Assembly: GCA_038529265.1 (NCBI GenBank)
Contig: JBCBDX010000004.1
Location: forward strand, 197,812 to 261,811
DNA: 64,000 nt
Direction of reading: 5' to 3'
From: JBCBDX01 sp038529265
Lineage (GTDB): Bacteria > Pseudomonadota > Alphaproteobacteria > Rhizobiales > Rhizobiaceae
Made by a program: the position numbers and the translations under genes. Each line of letters opens with the position of its first letter. Within the stretch, counting starts at the first letter, position 1. Positions 1 to 7,233 of this stretch are shown here, one piece after another. Below the pieces are notes generated by a model, which had not been told where the DNA came from, made no database searches, and saw nothing but the letters and a program-made list of their open reading frames with translations.

Positions 1-526
1 CCGGTCGTGTCCAGCCATCTGGCGTGTTCACGATATCGGCTTCACCGAAGCGGAATGCCCGGCCAGGCTGAACGTCGATTGCAACTTGTACGCCGTCGAC
101 CAACTCATCGCCAACGGCAAGCTGATCGGCTTCAACGCCATTAATGCGGATGGATATCGAACCGGCATAGAAGCCTTCAGCATAGAGAGCGGCTAGTATC
201 CGCCGATAATCCGCTTGCGCTCGTGAAATGAGCGCAGCGCTGCCACCAACAGGATCGTTGCGACCGATCCAGATTTGCGACGCGGTGCGAACAGCACCGG
301 TAACCGCCTCCTCAGAAGAAATATCAAGCGAAGCTGAGTATCTCAGCGGCTCGATGAAGCGAATGGCATCCTGTTCAGCTTGGGAAGCACATGGGCCAAT
401 AATGCAGCGCCCGAATAGCTCAAGCGAGTTTGCTGGTTGCGGCATCAACATGCAAAACCAAGCTCCAGCCAACATCCACTTGAAACGTCGACTGGCGGAA
501 CCTGACAAGAGCGACGAATTCGCCAT
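1..526 (-). CDS. tamA: TamA, outer-membrane Omp85-family translocation protein, 5' part only
   Basis: The minus strand is open from an ATG at 526 to the window edge, so only about the first 175 residues are present. They show a hydrophobic signal-like stretch (about residues 18-33, KWMLAGAWFCMLMPQPANS), then LELFG and a POTRA-like region with ALISRAQADYRRILAALYAEGF, a signature I associate with alphaproteobacterial TamA (POTRA domains before a 16-strand barrel). TamA with TamB moves proteins or lipids to the outer membrane. The next stop on this strand and the barrel lie outside the window. It is divergent from the regulator at 686. The family assignment rests on remembered motifs; an uncharacterised surface-antigen protein is the alternative. 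Confidence 0.7.
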   Translation of the reverse strand, partial: MANSSLLSGSASRRFKWMLAGAWFCMLMPQPANSLELFGRCIIGPCASQAEQDAIRFIEPLRYSASLDISSEEAVTGAVRTASQIWIGRNDPVGGSAALISRAQADYRRILAALYAEGFYAGSISIRINGVEADQLAVGDELVDGVQVAIDVQPGRAFRFGEADIVNTPDGWTRP

Positions 527-685
527 GGTATGGATCGACTTCAACTGAAACAAACTTCCGCAAACACAAACGCTGAACCTAATACGCCTTTCCTTATAAA
601 CAACAGTGTGGCCTGCGGATATCAAGAACAGGGCTGGCAGAATTTGTGATGTCGATTAGTTGTTGTTCTGTATGGAGTTGGGCAT

Positions 686-1234
686 GTGAAAGAAATCACC
701 GGAACACTACCCCATTTCGGCAGACGCCTCAAACGTATCCGATCAAGCGTGCGGATGAAACAAAGCGCACTGGCAGATATGTTGGGCGTTGACCAGACCA
801 CCATTTCGCGTTGGGAGGCTGGCCTTCAATCTCCCGATGAGGACGTGCAACTGCGTGCGTTCGACGTATTGATACCTCATCGATCTGATGATGCGGCGCT
901 AAAACGTTTGGTAGAAACCGCAGATGCCTGTGTGCATCTCGTCGATGAGGCAACGCATGTATGTCTTGCCTACTCCCGAAAACGGGCGGCTGACTGGCGC
1001 GTTGAACGGCAAGAAATGCTCGGCGTCTCACTTTGGCCATTTGCAACCGAAGAAATCCAACGCGCTGAGTTTGATCTGACCAACTCAGACTGGTTCGAAG
1101 CGCTGTCACCTACCCCAAAAAGGTTCGTGACGTCACAGGCCGACAATGCGATCCGCATCAGTGCGGGCGAAATCCTTTGGGAACGTCTTTACTTGGCAGA
1201 TGGCACACCAGCGCGTCTGGTCACCGGCCGGTAG
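686..1234 (+). CDS. XRE-family helix-turn-helix regulator
   Basis: This 182-residue protein starts at GTG. Residues about 10-62 form a Cro/C1-type helix-turn-helix: RLKRIRSSVRMKQSALADMLGV, then DQTTISRWEAG as the recognition helix. The remaining 110 residues have no motif I can name; stretches such as VHLVDEATHVCLAYSR and GVSLWPFA suggest a small PAS-like sensor domain, which is inference. It is divergent from tamA and lies 54 bp before an MFS transporter on the same strand, so it may control that gene, but no operator is obvious in the 159-bp divergent gap. Confidence 0.75.
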   Translation: MKEITGTLPHFGRRLKRIRSSVRMKQSALADMLGVDQTTISRWEAGLQSPDEDVQLRAFDVLIPHRSDDAALKRLVETADACVHLVDEATHVCLAYSRKRAADWRVERQEMLGVSLWPFATEEIQRAEFDLTNSDWFEALSPTPKRFVTSQADNAIRISAGEILWERLYLADGTPARLVTGR

Positions 1235-1288
1235 TTCGCGCATAAGATATGCGTGGGTTTTACATCCGCCATGGCTTAGCCTGCGCTG

Positions 1289-2443
1289 ATGCCATCACAT
1301 GCCAAAAACCTGATTTTGATTCTCATATTGTGGGTCGGTGGGCTGCTGGCAGCGGGCCAGTTTGCGAAGATCGCTGTGCTGCTGCCGGAAATCCGCACGC
1401 TCTATCCCTTTTCCGGAAGCGCCATAGCATGGCTTTTGACACTGATTAGTTTGGTGGGCGCCATCCTTGGGGGCCTAGCCGGCTCCATTGCCAACCGAAT
1501 TGGCCAGAAAAATGTGCTAATCGCTTGCCTGTTGGTCGCTGGGCTTTTGTCGCTCTGGCAAGCATCTTTGCCAAGCTTTGGTATCATGGCCGTCAGCCGC
1601 GTGCTCGAAGGTTTGACGCATTTGGGCATCGTCGTTGCCGCACCGTCATTCATTGCACAGCTGAGCTCTGACCGTTGGCGCGGGGCGGCCATGTCCCTTT
1701 GGAGCACCTTTTTCGGCGTATCATTTGCCTTGTTTGCGCTGGCAGCAATACCGCTCGCTGCTAGGTTTGGTGTTACAGCCGTCTTCCAAGCCCATGGCGC
1801 CATGATGATCATGGTTGCAGTCGCATTGCTCATCTTCCTGGGTGACATTGGTAAACCGTTGAACAAGAATGAGACCACGGGAAACACATTTTTCGCAGCC
1901 TATCGCCAATGGCCCAAACTGTGGCCCGGCATCGGATGGCTATTCTACACGCTGACCTTTGTATCAATGCTCGCCATATTGCCCGATCAGATTGAAGACA
2001 GCCTGCGCGGTCCAACGAACACAGCCATGCCACTGATCAGCATCGTGGTGAGCCTTATTGCAGTTCCTCTTTTACTGCTTCGTTTTTCAGGAGCCATGGT
2101 CGTCATGGGCGGATTTGTTTGCTGCGCGGCTGCGATTTTGTTGAGCGCGGTTTTGTCGCTTCCCGTAATCGCTGTCGTCTTGTTTGGCGCACTTGGCCTT
2201 GTTCAGGGTGCAACATTTGCCGCCGTCGCTGAACTCAACACGTCAATAGAGGATCGAGCGCAGGGCTATGGCATCCTCGCGCAAACCGGCAATATCGGAA
2301 ACCTGTTGGGCACACCTCTGTTTCTTGCAGTGCTTGAATGGGGAAACATCAACATGATGCTTGGAGCAGCATTCGTCACTTATGCCGTAGGATTTGTCTG
2401 CCTTGCTCTAACCGCAAAACGATTACAAATTCAGACCAACTAA
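1289..2443 (+). CDS. MFS transporter
   Basis: A 384-residue polytopic membrane protein with about twelve hydrophobic segments. The pattern fits the major facilitator superfamily: a first helix starting near residue 8, the loop GSIANRIGQKN between helices 2 and 3 (a degenerate motif A with the G-x-x-x-x-R-x-G core), and SRVLEGLTHLGIVVAAPSF in helices 4-5. The substrate cannot be read from sequence; remembered relatives are CynX/NNP-type carriers. It follows the XRE gene by 54 bp and its stop overlaps by 4 bp the stop of the convergent serine hydrolase, leaving no room for a separate terminator between them. Confidence 0.75.
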   Translation: MPSHAKNLILILILWVGGLLAAGQFAKIAVLLPEIRTLYPFSGSAIAWLLTLISLVGAILGGLAGSIANRIGQKNVLIACLLVAGLLSLWQASLPSFGIMAVSRVLEGLTHLGIVVAAPSFIAQLSSDRWRGAAMSLWSTFFGVSFALFALAAIPLAARFGVTAVFQAHGAMMIMVAVALLIFLGDIGKPLNKNETTGNTFFAAYRQWPKLWPGIGWLFYTLTFVSMLAILPDQIEDSLRGPTNTAMPLISIVVSLIAVPLLLLRFSGAMVVMGGFVCCAAAILLSAVLSLPVIAVVLFGALGLVQGATFAAVAELNTSIEDRAQGYGILAQTGNIGNLLGTPLFLAVLEWGNINMMLGAAFVTYAVGFVCLALTAKRLQIQTN

Positions 2444-3651
2444 CTGCCCGTGTTGGCCTCTGCGTCAATCGCAGTCTGCACCACTTTATAAAAGTCAAAA
2501 CGGGCATCTGATTGGCCTTCGATCACACCACGCGCGTCGCGCCATGAACTGTGGGTGACGATCACCAACTCACGTGCGGGATCGATAAAGATGCCCTGCC
2601 CGAAAATGCCACCTGCCTGATAGGTGCCATTGTCCATAGGCCACCACTGGAAACCATAGTCACGGCGCGAATCATTGGGCACCTCAACCTGGAGCGACGT
2701 TGCCTCGGCAACCCACCCTTCGGGCACAACACGCGCTCCGTCGGCGATACCATCTTCGAGCATAAATTGGCCGATCAGCGCATAATCAAGCGCGGTTGCT
2801 TGCACGCAGCAGCCACCAATTTCTTCGCCCGTTTTTGAAACTACCCAGCTAGCATCGCCATGCATCCCAAACGGCTGCCAAATTTTCTCCGACAAATACT
2901 CGGAGACAGGCTTGCCAGTCGCCTCGGCGACGAGAATGCCAACAAGGTTGGTCTCACCAGTAGAATAGTTGAAAACCTCGCCCGGCGGATGTGCACGCGG
3001 CAACCGTTTCATATAGCTGATCAATGCCGTCTCGCCGGGCTCAGGCTCGGTTTCGTTGAACATCGCCACATCAGACGTTGGGTCTCCATAATCTTCAATC
3101 CAGCGCACGCCTGACGTCATCGTCAGCAACTGACGGATGCTCACATCATCATAGGCAGAACCCTGCAGCGCAGGGACATATTGCGAGACCATGTCTTCAA
3201 GGCTTGCAATGTGACCGTCCCAAATGGCAGCGCCGACAAGCGTGGAAGTGAAGGATTTGGCAACCGAAAAGCTGGTCCAGCGCTTGTTGCGCGTTTGGTT
3301 CAAGCCGTAGCGTTCCAGACGGATTTCACCCTTATGCAGGATAAGAACAGCCGCACTGTTTTGCGATTCCATATAGGCGTCGATGTCAACATCCATCGCC
3401 AAGGGCACGCCGAACGGCACATCGCGTTGCCGGTCACCAGCCCTAATCGGAAGCGTATTGATGATCGGCAGTTTATCTGACAGCGCAAAGCCTGAATCGC
3501 GCTGACTTTGTGTCCACTCCAGCACATTGTCATCAAGCGGGGGATCAGACAGAAAAAGCCGCCAGGTTGGCCCAATGGAAACCCAGACAATCCCAAGGCC
3601 GGCAACGAGAAAACCAACAAAATAGGCCGCAAATTTTGCGATCCGCCGCAT
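2440..3651 (-). CDS. Serine hydrolase of the beta-lactamase class C family, membrane-anchored
   Basis: A 403-residue protein with one N-terminal membrane segment (about residues 5-28) and a penicillin-binding/esterase domain. The catalytic SxxK is S129-V-A-K132 in TSFSVAKSFTSTLVGAAIWDG. A second motif YST in FNYSTGETNLVG sits where class C enzymes carry YxN. Members act as esterases, D-amino-acid peptidases or nylon-oligomer-type hydrolases; the substrate is not predictable here. The anchor places the domain in the periplasm. The gene is monocistronic as far as visible and convergent with the MFS gene. Confidence 0.8.
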   Translation of the reverse strand: MRRIAKFAAYFVGFLVAGLGIVWVSIGPTWRLFLSDPPLDDNVLEWTQSQRDSGFALSDKLPIINTLPIRAGDRQRDVPFGVPLAMDVDIDAYMESQNSAAVLILHKGEIRLERYGLNQTRNKRWTSFSVAKSFTSTLVGAAIWDGHIASLEDMVSQYVPALQGSAYDDVSIRQLLTMTSGVRWIEDYGDPTSDVAMFNETEPEPGETALISYMKRLPRAHPPGEVFNYSTGETNLVGILVAEATGKPVSEYLSEKIWQPFGMHGDASWVVSKTGEEIGGCCVQATALDYALIGQFMLEDGIADGARVVPEGWVAEATSLQVEVPNDSRRDYGFQWWPMDNGTYQAGGIFGQGIFIDPARELVIVTHSSWRDARGVIEGQSDARFDFYKVVQTAIDAEANTGS

Positions 3652-3731
3652 GTGCTCCTCCCAAAGCTCAACAGAAAAACGCTACCGGATTACATTGACG
3701 ATCTAACGATGGTTGGCAACGTCACGCAGGG

Positions 3732-4295
3732 TCAGGCAGCCTCATCCTCACGCCGCTCCCAAATGACAAAACGCGTCGCATGGCTGTCTTTTTCGCCTTG
3801 CGGGACATCTTCCCAGTGAGTTGGTTCAAAATACTCTTCGTCAATCTCGGCAAACCGCGTGTCGCCATCAATTTCGGCTAGCACCTCGGTCACATACAGC
3901 GCGTCAGCATAGTCTATGGCCTGCGCATAAATCTGCCCGCCACCGATGATGAAGACTTCTTTAGGCAATTCATCAGGATCAGCATCTTCATCGGCCTGCT
4001 CATGGATACTCTCCAGATTGGCGGTCGCCAGATCAATCGCAGCACCCAACGATGAAACCCGCATCGTGCCGTCAGCCTGCCAATCCATATCACGCGAAAC
4101 AACGATATTAAGCCGGTCCGGCAACGGCTTGCCAATACTCTCAAACGTCTTGCGACCCATAATGACGGGGTGATTGAGCGTCAGCGCCTTGAAGCGTTTG
4201 AGGTCAGATGACAAACGCCATGGCATGTCGCCATCGCGTCCGATGACGCCATTTTCGGAAACGGCAACAATCATGGAAACAACTGGTTCAAGCAT
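3732..4295 (-). CDS. folA: Dihydrofolate reductase
   Basis: A 187-residue enzyme reducing dihydrofolate to tetrahydrofolate with NADPH, which closes the cycle opened by thymidylate synthase upstream. Diagnostic stretches are VSMIVAVSENGVIGRDGDMPWRL (substrate and Met20-loop region), PVIMGRKTFESIG (NADPH site) and EVFIIGGGQIYAQA. The start MLEPVVSM is chosen because it overlaps the preceding gene by 8 bp and leaves the family-standard N-terminus; the frame is open further upstream, giving 22 extra non-conserved residues. An acidic insert (EQADEDADPDEL) of about 15 residues precedes the IIGGG motif, longer than in the E. coli enzyme. Confidence 0.95.
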   Translation of the reverse strand: MLEPVVSMIVAVSENGVIGRDGDMPWRLSSDLKRFKALTLNHPVIMGRKTFESIGKPLPDRLNIVVSRDMDWQADGTMRVSSLGAAIDLATANLESIHEQADEDADPDELPKEVFIIGGGQIYAQAIDYADALYVTEVLAEIDGDTRFAEIDEEYFEPTHWEDVPQGEKDSHATRFVIWERREDEAA

Positions 4296-4617
4296 CACCA
4301 CTACCCTTATCGAGATACCGAAACCATTTCCGCTCAACAGCGGCATCCAGATCGACCTCAAACCGCTCTGCGATTAGTAAAACTTGGGCAAGACAGTCCG
4401 CAAGTTCATCCTCAAACTGTTGGCGAATTTCGGCTGGTTCATCGCCTTTCAAACGGCCACGGCTCGTCATGCGCAAAAACGCGGATGTCAGCTCGCCGAC
4501 TTCCTCGGCTAATTTAAGCACCTGCCAATCATCGTCGCGCTTGATGTCACAATTGCGCGCGTAGATCTGAGAGACCCTCTCACTATCAGCCTGGATTTCT
4601 TTGAGCGTGCGCGCCAT
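4288..4617 (-). CDS. MazG-like all-alpha NTP pyrophosphohydrolase
   Basis: A 109-residue all-helical protein with the metal-binding motifs of the MazG/dCTPase/dUTPase superfamily: KLAEEVGELTSAF (ExxxE type, about residues 35-46) and FEDELADCLAQVLLIAERF (ExxD, about residues 68-86). Such enzymes split noncanonical or excess nucleoside triphosphates to monophosphates. Its ATG overlaps the thyA stop by one base and its own 3' end overlaps folA, so it is translationally coupled between two thymidylate-cycle genes. This suggests, without proof, a dCTP/dUTP-type substrate that would feed ThyA with dUMP. Confidence 0.75.
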   Translation of the reverse strand: MARTLKEIQADSERVSQIYARNCDIKRDDDWQVLKLAEEVGELTSAFLRMTSRGRLKGDEPAEIRQQFEDELADCLAQVLLIAERFEVDLDAAVERKWFRYLDKGSGDA

Positions 4618-5411
4618 TAAACCGCCACCGGCGCCTTTATGTGCGGATGCGGGTCATAGCCCACGATCTCAAAGTCTTCGAATACATAGTCGAAGATCGT
4701 GCCTGGTGTGCGCAAGATGTGCAGCTTTGGCAGCGGACGGAAGTCGCGCTCAAGCTGTGTTTCAACCTGATCAAAATGGTTGTGGTAGATATGCGCATCG
4801 CCGAAGGAGTGCACAAAATCACCAACTTTAAGACCCGCCACTTCTGCAATCATGTGCGTCAACAATGCATATGAAGCAATGTTAAACGGCACGCCCAAAA
4901 AGATGTCGGCAGAGCGTTGATAGAGCTGACAAGATAGTTTGCCTTCGGCGACATAGAACTGGAACATGCAATGACAGGGCGGCAATGCCATATCGTCGAC
5001 AAGTGCCGGGTTCCAGGCTGACACAATATGGCGGCGCGAATTTGGGTTGTTCTTGATGCCATCCACCAGTCTGGAAATCTGATCCACGCTCTCGCCGCTC
5101 GGCGAAGGCCATGACCGCCACTGATAGCCATAGACCGGGCCCAGGTCGCCGTTTTCATCAGCCCATTCATCCCAGATCGAAACGCCATTTTCCTTCAAAT
5201 AGGCGATATTGGTCTCACCTTTGAGGAACCAAAGCAGCTCGTGGATAATTGATCGCAGGTGCAGCTTCTTGGTGGTAACCATGGGAAAACCGTCACCCAG
5301 ATCAAACCGCATCTGATAGCCAAAAACGGATCGTGTGCCCGTACCCGTCCGGTCGCCACGGTCAGAGCCATTGGCCATCACATGGCGTATGAGGTCATGA
5401 TATTGCTTCAT
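4617..5411 (-). CDS. thyA: Thymidylate synthase
   Basis: A 264-residue cytosolic enzyme methylating dUMP to dTMP with methylene-tetrahydrofolate. Length matches the E. coli-type enzyme. Visible are [12 protein letters not shown] (phosphate-binding arginine loop), [20 protein letters not shown], the catalytic cysteine C146 in [30 protein letters not shown] and the C-terminal [10 protein letters not shown]. It is the first gene of a tight three-gene unit with the MazG-like gene and folA, joined by 1-bp and 8-bp overlaps. Confidence 0.97.
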   Translation of the reverse strand: MKQYHDLIRHVMANGSDRGDRTGTGTRSVFGYQMRFDLGDGFPMVTTKKLHLRSIIHELLWFLKGETNIAYLKENGVSIWDEWADENGDLGPVYGYQWRSWPSPSGESVDQISRLVDGIKNNPNSRRHIVSAWNPALVDDMALPPCHCMFQFYVAEGKLSCQLYQRSADIFLGVPFNIASYALLTHMIAEVAGLKVGDFVHSFGDAHIYHNHFDQVETQLERDFRPLPKLHILRTPGTIFDYVFEDFEIVGYDPHPHIKAPVAV

Positions 5412-5478
5412 GCAGACCGTTTACAGCGATTCTGGTGAAACGTCTTGAGGGAGCAGCATTTGCCCAAAAGAAAAAGAA

Positions 5479-5507
5479 AATGCCTCTCAGGCTGGCAGAG
5501 AGGCATT
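5479..5507 (-). terminator. Rho-independent terminator after the DUF2853 gene
   Basis: A 10-bp stem (AATGCCTCTC with GAGAGGCATT) encloses a 9-nt loop. Read on the minus strand it is followed by a T-rich tract (complement of AAAAGAAAAAGAAAA at about 5466-5480). It lies between the DUF2853 gene and thyA and should separate their transcripts. Confidence 0.8.
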
Positions 5508-5530
5508 AGAAAACTAGCTTGAAGCGAGGA

Positions 5531-5842
5531 TCAAAGGTCGCTGAGTTTCCCGACATGTTTTGCAACGAGGTAATAAAATGTGACGCGCTGCTTCATGCGG
5601 TCTTCTTTCATGTCTTCACAGACTTTTCCGACAACTTCGTCGCAGGCGGCCTTATCGGTCATGCCCAACTTTTTCATGCACCATTTTTCAACGACACGAT
5701 CCAACTCGGAAGAATCGGAACAAGAAACAAGTGATGCATCTTTTGAGCGCAGCGCAATGCCCAGATGCTTGACAATTTTCTGGACAACATCTGCATCGGC
5801 GCCTGAATCATAACGCTGAACATCTACAAGATAGTCGCTCAT
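5531..5842 (-). CDS. DUF2853 family protein
   Basis: A 103-residue soluble helical protein. MSDYLVDVQRYD, IVKHLGIALRSKDASLVSCSDSSEL and WCMKKLG match what I remember of DUF2853, a family of small proteobacterial proteins without known function. It contains five cysteines (in VSCSD, EKWCMK, KAACDE, GKVCED). It stands alone, with a terminator just downstream and about 150 bp to the divergent ssrA promoter. No mechanism can be inferred. Confidence 0.75.
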   Translation of the reverse strand: MSDYLVDVQRYDSGADADVVQKIVKHLGIALRSKDASLVSCSDSSELDRVVEKWCMKKLGMTDKAACDEVVGKVCEDMKEDRMKQRVTFYYLVAKHVGKLSDL

Positions 5843-5990
5843 GGAAATCTCCCCTTGGAATCAATTTGGTTTGGTCAGCGGGCCCGTTCCCCCTGCCTCC
5901 TTCCGCGACATTCGGCAACAGCTCAGGCAAAGTCAACAATTTGATTAGAATTCGGCAGGTTAGAATGTTGTCTCTGCCCCACCAAATACT

Positions 5991-6019
5991 TTGAAATAGC
6001 CACAATAAGCGCCTATATT
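5991..6019 (+). promoter_or_regulatory. Sigma-70 type promoter of ssrA
   Basis: TTGAAA at 5991-5996 and TATATT at 6014-6019 are separated by 17 bp, close to consensus, and point to a start near 6026, just before the acceptor piece of the tmRNA. Confidence 0.7.
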
Positions 6020-6025
6020 GGCGAT

Positions 6026-6350
6026 GCTGGTTCGCCAGCTATGGCAATAAATGGGCGTTGTAATAAGCCTTTCGGACCCGGGGGCGGTACCCGGCGCCTC
6101 CACCAAAACCGTTTGTCAACAAACGGTTCTGATGGGGGCGAAACAGGATCGACGAGGGTGTAAAGAGCGTACTTTTGCTCGGCATGATACCGCCGTTATC
6201 GGGTCAATTGTATAGTTGCAAACGACAACTACGCGGAAGCACGTCTCGCTGCTTAATGCAGTGCGACAGCTTCACATGAACTCCTAGCTGTTCGCACGGC
6301 TAGGCGGGGTTCGCAGGCACCTGGCAACAGAAGCCTGCACTTCCTTTCCA
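6026..6350 (+). ncRNA. ssrA: Transfer-messenger RNA, circularly permuted two-piece form
   Basis: tmRNA frees stalled ribosomes and adds a degradation tag. The order is permuted as in alphaproteobacteria. The acceptor piece comes first and ends in an encoded CCA at 6103-6105. A short spacer follows, then the coding piece begins GGGGGCG at 6134. The two ends pair into a 7-bp acceptor stem (GGGGGCG with CGCCTCC) whose third pair is G-U, the alanine identity element. The tag frame runs 6218-6256: GCA resume codon, ANDNYAEARLAA, TAA. The T-arm stem CCGGG/CCCGG holds a loop GGCGGTA without the usual TTCGA. The 5' and 3' ends of the precursor (about 6026 and 6350) are approximate. Confidence 0.93.
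6106..6133 (+). other. Excised intervening segment of the permuted tmRNA
   Basis: Between the CCA end of the acceptor piece and the first G of the coding piece lie 28 nt that fold as a 9-bp hairpin (AACCGTTTG with CAAACGGTT, TCAA tetraloop). In two-piece tmRNAs this segment is removed during maturation; the hairpin likely holds the two ends together before cutting. Confidence 0.75.
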
Positions 6351-6415
6351 GGCAGACACTTGACGCGATAAGCACGCCGTCGCACATCTACGATCGAGGA
6401 GTTGATTGCAGACCC

Positions 6416-6976
6416 ATGGCAGAAGACATTATTCGCTACGATATCTTGGTTCAGAACGCCCTGCGCGGCGTTATCCGCAAAGTGTTGTCGGAAGTCGAGA
6501 AAACGGGTCTGCCCGGCAACCATCATTTTTTCATAACCTTTGGGACCGGTTTGCCGGGGGTGAAAGTGTCCAACCGGGTGCGTGAACAATATCCCGATCA
6601 GATGACAATCGTTCTGCAACATCAATTCTGGGACTTGGAAGTCGGTGAAACCGGATTTGGCATAGGCCTTTCGTTTTCTGATGTGCCAGAAAAATTATAT
6701 GTGCCCTACTCAGCCATTCGCGGTTTTTACGACCCATCAGTCAATTTTGAACTGGAGTTTGATCCGGACGAAGTTGAGGAAGAAAGCCATCTGGATGCGC
6801 TGCCAGCACCAACACCTGTGCAGGCCATTTCTTCTGCAGCCAACAGTCAGGACAATAGTGCAGACAGCGACGCTGATGCAGCTGACGAGAACACTGAGAC
6901 TGCCGAAGAAGATGGCGACGGCAAAAGCGAGAGTGCAGAAGTCGTTTCCTTGGACGCATTCCGCAACAAAAAATAG
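6416..6976 (+). CDS. sspB: SspB, ClpXP adaptor for ssrA-tagged proteins (alpha type)
   Basis: A 186-residue protein. Residues about 1-120 form the SspB fold: IRYDILVQNALRGVIRKVL, HHFFITFGTGLPGVKVSNRVRE, MTIVLQHQFWDLEV and LSFSDVPEKLYVPYSAIRGFYDPSVNFEL. The rest is an acidic, low-complexity tail ending in VVSLDAFRNKK, the expected ClpX-docking peptide position. SspB tethers ssrA-tagged proteins to ClpXP. It lies about 65 bp behind the tmRNA that makes the tag, so tag and reader are neighbours. GAGGAG at 6395-6400 is a possible ribosome site although 15 nt away. Confidence 0.9.
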   Translation: MAEDIIRYDILVQNALRGVIRKVLSEVEKTGLPGNHHFFITFGTGLPGVKVSNRVREQYPDQMTIVLQHQFWDLEVGETGFGIGLSFSDVPEKLYVPYSAIRGFYDPSVNFELEFDPDEVEEESHLDALPAPTPVQAISSAANSQDNSADSDADAADENTETAEEDGDGKSESAEVVSLDAFRNKK

Positions 6977-6987
6977 GGGCAATTGCC

Positions 6988-7233
6988 GTGCCCGTGCGCA
7001 AGCGATCGGTTGTCATCCGCGGCCATGCAACAAGCTACTCTGTGGAAGATGAATATTTTGAAGCGTTGCAAGAGCTGGCAAAGCAGCGCGAACTGTCGCT
7101 AGCCGGTCTGGTGGACCATATCGACCAAAACCGGGCGCGGGATGCAAATCTGTCGTCTGCAATTCGCCTGCACGTGCTCAAGGCTGCACGAAAAGGCCAA
7201 CTATCGACGACTACTGACCAAGAGGCTCAATAA
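6988..7233 (+). CDS. Ribbon-helix-helix domain protein
   Basis: An 81-residue protein starting at GTG (6988; a second GTG at 6994 is possible). VRKRSVVIRGHATSYSVEDEYFEALQELAKQREL gives the strand and first helix, LAGLVDHIDQ the second, then NLSSAIRLHVL. This matches the RHH_4 type of predicted DNA-binding proteins common in alphaproteobacteria, function unknown. It begins 11 bp after sspB and may be cotranscribed. Its 3' end overlaps the convergent AsmA gene by 23 bp. Confidence 0.75.
   Translation: MPVRKRSVVIRGHATSYSVEDEYFEALQELAKQRELSLAGLVDHIDQNRARDANLSSAIRLHVLKAARKGQLSTTTDQEAQ

Noticed and set aside
228..548. A 106-codon plus-strand frame at the left edge
   Set aside because: It is antisense to the convincing tamA 5' end.
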